NCBI GenBank assembly: GCA_033961575.1
Contig: CM066733.1
Location: 67,903,921-67,967,920, forward strand
Reading direction: 5' to 3'
From: Aselliscus stoliczkanus
Taxonomy: Eukaryota; Chordata; Mammalia; Chiroptera; Hipposideridae
Length of the DNA: 64,000 bases
A program made the position numbers and the translations under genes. Within the stretch, counting starts at the first letter, position 1. The number at the start of each line of letters is the position of its first letter. Below are positions 57,562-64,000 of the stretch, piece by piece. The notes under the pieces were generated by a model that searched no databases, was not told where the DNA came from, and was given only the letters and a program-made list of their open reading frames with translations.

Positions 57562-59123
57562 GTGGTGGCCGGTCAAGATGGCATAGTAGGTAAACACTGT
57601 GCTTACCTTTTCTCATGACCACATCAAAATTACAACTAACCTAAAAACAACATCACTGAGAATCACCTGAAATCTTGCTGAACTGAAGCCTTTCAACTAA
57701 GGACATACAGCTGAAGCCATCTCAAGACTGGTAGGAGGGGAAGAGGCATGGAACAGGCTGGTCCCATCAGGAGGAATATCTCGGCTAAAGGCATCCCACA
57801 CTCCCAAAGCAGCAAGAAGTCCCAGGGCCAAACCAGGCTCCCCAGCCCAGAGTTCCAGTGCCAAGGAGAGAAGCCCCCATAATTTCTGGTCGTGAAAACC
57901 AGCAGAGATTGTGACAGAATGACACCGAAGGCGGCAACTCCCAGATGTTCCTCTTATAGGGCTCACTCACAGACTTACCCGCTGATGGAATCACTGGCTC
58001 TGAGATCCAGTGTTTGAGCAGCAGCTGAAGAGGAGACAGGGACATATGGGAGGGGGTGGCTTGGGGGGTGAAGTGAGTTGCTGGCTTCAGGACAAGCACT
58101 GACTGGAAGGGCAGCTTTCTCTAGGACGGACAGAGAAACTGGCAGAAGTCATTGTGTTTTTTATTGAGCCCTCCCCCTTCCTGGCATGCAGATGCAGGTG
58201 GCCACCCAATCTGAGTCTCCATCAAGCTGGCTGACAGCATTGGTTTGATACACCCTAAGACCCCATCCTCCCCAACTTTCAGGCACACCCAAGCCACTTC
58301 CAGTGGCTTTTTCATACAAACCACCTGCTTTGGCTCATGCTACAGACTTTCCTAAAAATCTCTCAAAGGCTCACAAAACCCAAACAAGCAGCATCTGGCT
58401 TCAGTGTGTCCTGTACCTCTGACTGAGCAGCCCTAAGGCTGGCATTAGAAGCAACTGGCCTTGGTTTGTGACTTGGCCTCTCAAGGCATTTCCAAGCATG
58501 GTGGGGGAGGTGGCCACCTGGCAATCTGCAGGGTATGGGCTGTGGCTGAGTTTGACCTGCAGCAGGTCCTCTCTTGGGTGGCCCTGGAGCTGGCATGCCC
58601 AGTGGCCTGTTTCAAAAAAAGCTGGAGCATTACCCAGCTGCCTCCAAGGACAACACACACAAGGAGCTAATAGGGCAGGCACACCAGATCCTGCTCTGTA
58701 GGGTTAGCGCCTGCACCACAACTCCTCCACTGTAGTCACACCTAGTCCTCAAAACCAATGAGCCTGAGGGTCAGTCCTTCCTACTGATGTTCAAATAGCA
58801 ACCAAGGTTTAACTGCAAGAGTAGGGCATACACAAATTACACAGAGGACACACCTTAAGTGTGTGGCTCAGGTGACCAGGGAGACTGCACCACTGGGCCC
58901 ACTGCACACCTATTACATAAGGCCATCCTTTTAAAACTGGGAGACATAGCAGCCCTACCTACTACATAGAAACAAACACAGGGAAGCAGCCAAAATGGGA
59001 AGACAAAGAAACATGTTCCGAATGAAAGAACAAAGCAAAACTGTAGCAAAAAGACTAAACAAAATGGAGACAAGCAAGCAAGCCACCAGACCCAGAGTTC
59101 CAAACACTGGTTATAAGGATATT

Positions 59124-59273
59124 GGGCCGGCCGAGTGGTGCGGTGGTTAAGCGCTGGCTTGGAAAGCCAGCGGCCCCCATTCGGGTCCCACATGTGAGGG
59201 CCAGTGACACTGCCCTCAAAATAAATAAATAAATAAATACATAAATAAATAAATAAATAAATAAGTAAATAAA
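59124..59273 (+). mobile_element. tRNA-derived SINE (Rhin-1-like), copy 4, nested in L1
   Basis: GGGCCGGCCGAGTGGTGCGG, TGGTTAAGCGCTGGC, CATTCGGGTCCC, CACATGTGAGGGCCAGTGAC, then a (AAAT)n tail of about 55 bp. TSD AAGGATATT is at 59115-59123 and 59274-59282. It lies inside the ORF1 region of element B and is therefore younger than that L1. Confidence 0.93.
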
Positions 59274-59339
59274 AAGGATATTCAATGATCTCAGGGAGAA
59301 CTTCCACAAAGAGATAGGAAACATAAAAATGGAGATAGA

Positions 59340-59497
59340 GGGCCAGCTGAGTGGCTCAGTTGGTTAAGAGCTCGCTCAAGAGTGCGAGCTGAGCTCTGAG
59401 CAACAGCAGTTTGATGCCTGGCCCGAGCTGAGCTGGCGCTAAGCTGCCAACATGTGGCAGGATGGCTCAGCTAAAAGAAAAAGAAAAAGAAAAAAAG
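59340..59497 (+). mobile_element. tRNA-derived SINE, second family, nested in L1
   Basis: GGGCCAGCTGAGTGGCTCAG, TTGGTTAAGAGCTCGC, GTGCGAGCTGAGCTCTGAGC, GTTTGATGCCTGGCC, TGCCAACATGTGGCAGGATG, GGCTCAGCT and an (AAAAAG)n tail. Same family as the minus-strand copy at 48120-48266. The TSD is not clear. Confidence 0.85.
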
Positions 59498-60212
59498 TGT
59501 AGACCGACAACATAAAAAAGAATGTCAGAAATAAAGAATGCAATAACAGAAATGAAGAATACATATAGAGAATCAGCAGATTAGATGAAGCAGAGGATGA
59601 AATCAGTGATGTAGAACATAAGGTAGCAGAAAATACCTGATCAGAACAGCAAAAAGAAAAAAGAATAAAAAAAAGAGGCCAGTTTAAGTGGGGGGCCTCT
59701 GGGACAACATCAAGTATACCAACATTCACATCACAGGGGTACCAGAAGGAGGAGAGAGAGAGAGCAAGGAATTGAAAAGCTATTTGCAGAAAAAAATGAC
59801 AGAAAACCTCCCTAGACTGGTAAAAGAAATAGATATACAAGTCCAGGGTACAGAGTTCCAAACAAGATGACACCCAACAGGCCAAAATCAAGATACATCA
59901 TAATTAAAATGCCAAAAGTTGAAGACAAAGATAAGAATGTTAAAAGCAGCAACACAAAAGCAGTTAATTACCTACAAGGGAGCTCCCATAAGACTATCAG
60001 CTGATTTCTCAATAGAAACTTTGCAGGTCAGAAGGGATTAGCAGGAATATTCAAAGTAACGAATAGCAAGGACCTACAAACAAGATTACTCAGCACAGCT
60101 ATCATTTAGAATTGAAGGACAAATAAAGAGCTTCCCAGACAAGAAAAAGCTGGATTAGTTCATCACCACCAAACCAGTATTACAAAGAACCTTACAGGGA
60201 TTTCTTTAAGAT

Positions 60213-60223
60213 GGAAAAAAAAA

Positions 60224-60290
<67 letters not shown>
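60213..60290 (+). repeat. A-rich run plus (TA)n at the L1 inter-ORF spacer
   Basis: A-rich sequence passes into about 24 TA units, directly before the ORF2 start region. In element A the same place has only a short AAAAAATATGAATAAT, so the TA array expanded in this copy. Confidence 0.9.
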
Positions 60291-60292
<2 letters not shown>

Positions 60293-61206
60293 TAATAACA
60301 TGGCAATAACTATACACTTATCAGTAATTACTTTCAATGTAAATGGATTAAATGCACCTATCAAAAGATATTGGGGGCTGAATAGACAAGAAAACAAAAC
60401 CTTACATATGCTTCTTACAAGAGACTCACTTCAGATCAAAAGACACACACAGACTAAAAGTAATGGGATGGAAAAAGATATCTCATGAAAATGGAAATAA
60501 ACAAACAAACATAAAAAGCTGGGGAAACAAAACTTATACCAAACAAAATAGTATAGTATAAGGAATACAGTTAATAATATTGTGATAACTGTGTAGGGTG
60601 TCTGATGGGTACTAGATCTATCAAGGTGATAGATGGGAGTGGTGTTGGGGGCTGGGTGAAAAGGTGAAGGTATTAAGAAACACAAATTGGTATTTAAAAA
60701 ATAGTCACAGGGATGTAACGTAAAGCATAGGAAATATAAACAGTAATGTGGTAATAAATATGTTTGGGCCAGGTGTACTAGTTGGGGGCAATCACTTCCT
60801 AAATTATATAAATGTCTAACCACTATGCTGTACACCTAAAATTAATATAAAATAATATTGAATGTCAACTATAATTGAAAAATTTAAAAAGGGGGGAAAA
60901 GATAAAGGGGAATAAGAGGTTCATATTTCCAGATATATAACAAATAAGCCTTTGGGATGGAAGACACAGCATAGGAAATATAGTCAATAATATTGTGATA
61001 GCATGGTACGGTGTCAGATAGCTGCGGGATTTATCCTGGTGGTCACTCCTTTAGCATAGGGAATATAGTCAGTAATATGGTATTAACTATGTATACTGCC
61101 AGATGGGTACTATTGAATTACTATGATGTAACTATGATGAAACTAATATAATATTGTATGTTAGCTATTATATATATATATATTTTAAATCTTTTTTAAA
61201 ATTCCC

Positions 61207-62160
61207 TATAGTGGAATAGAGATTTCAGAGAAGGTGTCAAAGGAAACCTTTTATGTGTATCTCCATACACCCTAAAATACCAACTATATATTTACTCCTA
61301 GCATTTCAAATGGGAAATGCAAAGCACAACTGGACATGAAGTTTGATGAGAAGGCCCACTGTCAAGATGTCTTAACTTTCCTTTTCATTGATCTCTTGCT
61401 CTCTTTGGCTTATTTGAGTGCAGCCTAAATCCCACCATTCCATTATATTACTTTTATACCATTTTCATAGTTTTTACTGAACCAGTTGATTTCCTTCCAT
61501 CTTTCCTCAAATGCAAACTAAGTTTGAAAATCAAATCAGCATTAATAAGGATTAGAAGTCAATGTTATCAAATGCAGAAGGAAAGAGAGGGAACGTAGAT
61601 GAACTTTGACAATAATTATAAATAGGAAGGAGTAGAACATTGCAGAGAAATGAGAAAGACAGATAAATTATGTCTGTCTCATCACATCCATTCCTCTTCC
61701 ATATGTTATATATCACCTCTAGCAATTACCATATTCCAGCTCCACCATAGTGGGAAGCAAAGGATGTCCTTAGAGATGGTGGCTCTGCACTGGCTCTCAC
61801 CATTCGTTTGCAGGCCCACATTTAGAAAAACAAAAACACTCAACAGCAACCAAAAGTTCACATTGGACTGCTCGGTCCTCCCCCAGACCTTATTGCTAGG
61901 CAGGTTTTTTTCTAGCCTATAGAAATGTTTTAGCGTTAATTTGATCATGGTTTCTATCACATTCCCCTACTAAGGATACTAAAAAAGGGAATTCACAGAA
62001 ATTCACAGAGTGTCATCAGTGACATTTTCATAAGTGCTAAAGAAATGAATATGATAATGGATTAAAGACTAAGATCTTCAACTAATTTAGATCGCTGGGT
62101 GTTACAGAGGATTGGTCATAGTCCAAGCGTGTATGTCAAATTTTAAAAGTTCATATTCTT
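61207..62160. other. Unassigned noncoding DNA
   Basis: No gene. Short frames at 61650-61960 on both strands show no domain. Confidence 0.4.
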
Positions 62161-62268
62161 GGGCCGGCCGAGTGGCGCGGTGGTTAAGCGCTGGCTTGGG
62201 AAGCCAGCGGCCCCAATTCGGGTCCCACATATGAGGGCCAGTGACACTACCCTCAAAAAAAAAAAAAA
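62161..62268 (+). mobile_element. tRNA-derived SINE (Rhin-1-like), copy 5
   Basis: GGGCCGGCCGAGTGGCGCGG, TGGTTAAGCGCTGGC, AATTCGGGTCCC, CACATATGAGGGCCAGTGAC, A-tail. A perfect TSD of TCATATTCTT (62151-62160) recurs after the tail (62270-62279). It is the least mutated copy here and can serve as the family reference within this window. Confidence 0.95.
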
Positions 62269-62747
62269 TTCATATTCTTAACATGTAGGTTCCAAACTCA
62301 AACCATTATACTGACCTTATATCTCTGACAACCTCTGTATTTTTTTCATGTGCAACTCTGTCTTCAACTCCTAGCCCTCAATCCCTGCTTCGTTGTGGCT
62401 CATTAAGATGGGTATGTATGCCACTTCATGGCTTAGAACACAATTTTTGTTAACTGCAAATAGCATAAATCTTTTTATGAGGACATATTAGACCTGCACA
62501 TTTAGATCAAGTTATTTTGTCTGACTTGAGCCCCTCTAAAAATGTATGTTCTCATCTCTGGAGAGTAAGTCTGAGAGTAAGCCTGCCATATAATTAGCAA
62601 CCACTTGTATTCTGAGGGGCTTAATCTCACAAGGACATTATGAGCCAAGAGCGACTAAGAATATATTAAAAATAAAATAAGCTGATTGAATATAATCAGA
62701 GGCTTTCAAACAAATTTAAACGATTAAGGAATTCTATTCATGTAGGG

Positions 62748-63118
62748 TACGTGTATTAATCATCTCAGGGTGTCATGGAAAAAAAAAAAGTGCCATAGAT
62801 TGGATAACTGAAACAACAGTCATTTATTTTCTGACAGTTCTGGAGGCTGGGAGACCAAGATCAGGGTGGCAGCACAATCTGGTGCTGGTAGGAATTCTTC
62901 CAGGCTTGCAGATGGCACCTTCTCTGTGTATCCTCAAATTCACGTGAAAAGACAGAAAGCAAGCTCTCTGGTGCCTCTTCTTATAAGGGGTCTAGTCCTA
63001 GCAGAGCTCCACCTTCATGAACTGACCTAAACCTAATTTCCCAAAGGCCCAATCTCCAAATACCATCTCACTGGGGGTTAGGGCTTCAACATGTAAATTT
63101 TGAGTTGGGGAGGGCAAT
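62748..63118 (-). mobile_element. MaLR LTR (MLT1/MST type), antisense
   Basis: CGTGTATTAATCATCTCAGGG-like start, CAACAGTCATTTATTTTCTGACAG, TTCTGGAGGCTGGGAGACC, TTCCAGGCTTGCAGATGGC, CTTCTCTGTGTATCCTC, CCTCTTCTTATAAGGGG, CCAATCTCCAAATACCATC, AGGGCTTCAACATGTAAATTTTG is the antisense MaLR order. Its 5' end touches the next LTR. Confidence 0.85.
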
Positions 63119-63133
63119 TAATTTCATAGCAGT

Positions 63134-63800
63134 TGTGGTCACACAGCAGCCTAGCTGTCTGCCCCCATGCACCTTTCCTTAACATCAGATCCTCATGGAG
63201 ACAGTACTTTTACTATGCTTATGGAAAATCCCCATGGGACCCCCAAAAAAGAGGACTGGTTAGTCAAAGACGGGTATGACCCTAACTGTAGATCGGGCAA
63301 CCCAAGCCAGACACAGTCTAAGGGGTACTATGGGAGGAATCATGAAGGTGAAGAACATGGGCAAAAGACACCTTGTCTTCAGTGCTGACAGCCTGAGAGA
63401 AGTGAATCCTAACCAGGTGATAACATCTGTTCTCTATGCATTCTGGTCTCTAAGCCTCAGCATGAGAAGTTTCTCTCTCTCAGGAGGTGCATGTACACAG
63501 GTCATGGGACTTTCAGTAAAGGCAGCCTGAAGGCCATGGGGTGATTTGACTCTGAGCTAAGTTCTCTGGAATGATGTATGTGACTTACAGACCATGGAAA
63601 AAACAATGCCACTTCCCTGTGTGGATCCCAATAAAAGCCGCAGTCAAGCTCAATCTGGGGCTCTTTGTCCTAGAGGCCCTGAATCCCCTGGTTAGCACTG
63701 CTTTTGAACTACCCTTTGTCTCCTGTCTATATTTTCTGTTTCTCAACCCCTGTCGGCCCTCTCGAACTGCTATGGCCCTGTCGTGCGGGATGCGACAGCA
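63134..63800 (+). mobile_element. ERV LTR, same family as 3099-3813, plus strand
   Basis: Begins TGTGGTCACACAGCAGCC and ends GATGCGACAGCA. AATAAA lies at 63630-63635 in CCCAATAAAAGCCGCAGTC. It aligns by eye with the minus-strand LTR at 3.1-3.8 kb over most of its length. No TSD was detected and I see no interior or primer-binding site to its right, so its status as solo LTR or proviral end cannot be decided here. Confidence 0.7.
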
Positions 63801-64000
63801 GTAAGCTAGAATTAACTGTGTTTCAACAGCCCCATTATACTGCTGACTCATCTTGAACTCAATGGAAGCTGGAAGCCCCATATCTTTTCACAATTTGCAG
63901 CTGCTAAGCCCCTTACTTTCATTCTTTATTTGAGCCATTGGCTTAGCCCTAGACTTAATAGTGTAGACCACCATACTAATCAATATGCGATTTTATATTT
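63801..64000. other. Window end, unassigned
   Basis: Could be ERV interior or host sequence; a few hundred more bases would be needed. Confidence 0.3.

Larger units (their letters stand above)
58985..60200 (+). pseudogene. L1 ORF1 remnant in element B, split by two SINEs
   Basis: Readable pieces lie before the first SINE (58985-59115), between and after the SINEs, and at 59688-59870, where GLWDNIKYTNIHITGVPEGGE marks the RNA-recognition region and KEIDIQVQGTEF follows. Stops and insertions make it nonfunctional. A 150-codon minus-strand frame at 59439-59891 is antisense to it. Confidence 0.7.
57562..61197 (+). mobile_element. L1 with 5' and 3' ends but lacking most of ORF2 (element B)
   Basis: Starts with an L1 5' end (GGTCAAGATGGCATAGTAGG, ATGACCACATCAAAATTAC) and a 5' UTR of about 1.4 kb. 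The ORF1 region follows (about 58985-60200, interrupted by two SINEs), then an A-rich/TA-repeat spacer, then the start of ORF2 (ATGGCAATAACTATACAC..., coding MAITIHLSVITFNVNGLNAP). Around 60545 ORF2 text joins 3' UTR text (ATAGTATAGTATAAGG, AATATTGTGATAACTGTG). The 3' UTR runs to a TA-rich end near 61197. Nearly all of ORF2 is absent. A 9-bp TSD supports a single insertion. Confidence 0.83.

Noticed and set aside
59439..59891. Minus-strand frame of 150 codons
   Set aside because: Antisense to L1 ORF1 and a nested SINE in element B.
60431..60835. Minus-strand frame of 134 codons
   Set aside because: Antisense to L1 ORF2 start and 3' UTR; no recognisable domain.

Overview
This 64 kb window is AT-rich nuclear DNA from a placental mammal. 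Its repeats include MIR and L2 relics, MER5A- and MER20-like hAT transposons, MaLR LTRs and L1 LINEs. The young SINEs point to a bat, most likely a rhinolophoid (horseshoe or leaf-nosed bat relatives) rather than a vespertilionid. They are a tRNA-derived family whose head reads GGGCCGGCCGAGTGGCGC, plus a longer composite form with a tail ending in TTCCCCAATAAAA. A mariner-type miniature element with long inverted repeats fits the same assignment. The taxonomy is an inference from recalled repeat families and was not checked by search.

I found no protein-coding gene, exon, rRNA or functional tRNA gene. Open frames of up to about 160 codons lie in or antisense to repeats, or have no recognisable domain. 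The window is best read as intergenic or deep intronic sequence.

Layout: 1-4.6 kb is a cluster of endogenous retrovirus (ERV) LTRs. It holds a class II-like solo LTR (1288-2418, minus) with a perfect 6-bp target-site duplication (TSD), a second LTR (3099-3813, minus) and a class I-like LTR with an internal 73-bp tandem duplication (about 4040-4600, plus). A MaLR LTR lies at 6.06-6.45 kb and a MER5A element at 7.68 kb. A second class II-like solo LTR at 10202-10715 begins with a duplicated 39-bp block. The 11-26.8 kb stretch is mostly old sequence with MIR/L2 relics, one SINE and two 5'-truncated L1 copies. A structurally bounded but internally deleted L1 fills 26840-30233. The 30-57 kb stretch holds several microsatellites, an L1 3' end (52.87-54.66 kb), L2 fragments, a composite SINE (46747-47171), another SINE (48120-48266) and two miniature inverted-repeat transposons (MITEs, 45.09 and 57.07 kb). 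A second internally deleted L1 with two nested SINEs fills 57562-61197. The window ends with a SINE (62161), a minus-strand MaLR LTR (about 62.75-63.12 kb) and a plus-strand LTR (about 63134-63800) of the same family as the 3.1-3.8 kb LTR.

The most interesting observations are: two separate L1 insertions with their own TSDs that keep the 5' region, ORF1 region and 3' UTR but lack nearly all of ORF2; the composite SINE with a clean 15-bp TSD; a homologous LTR pair in opposite orientation at the two window edges, sharing a U3 block with a third, otherwise different LTR; and the terminally duplicated LTR at 10.2 kb.
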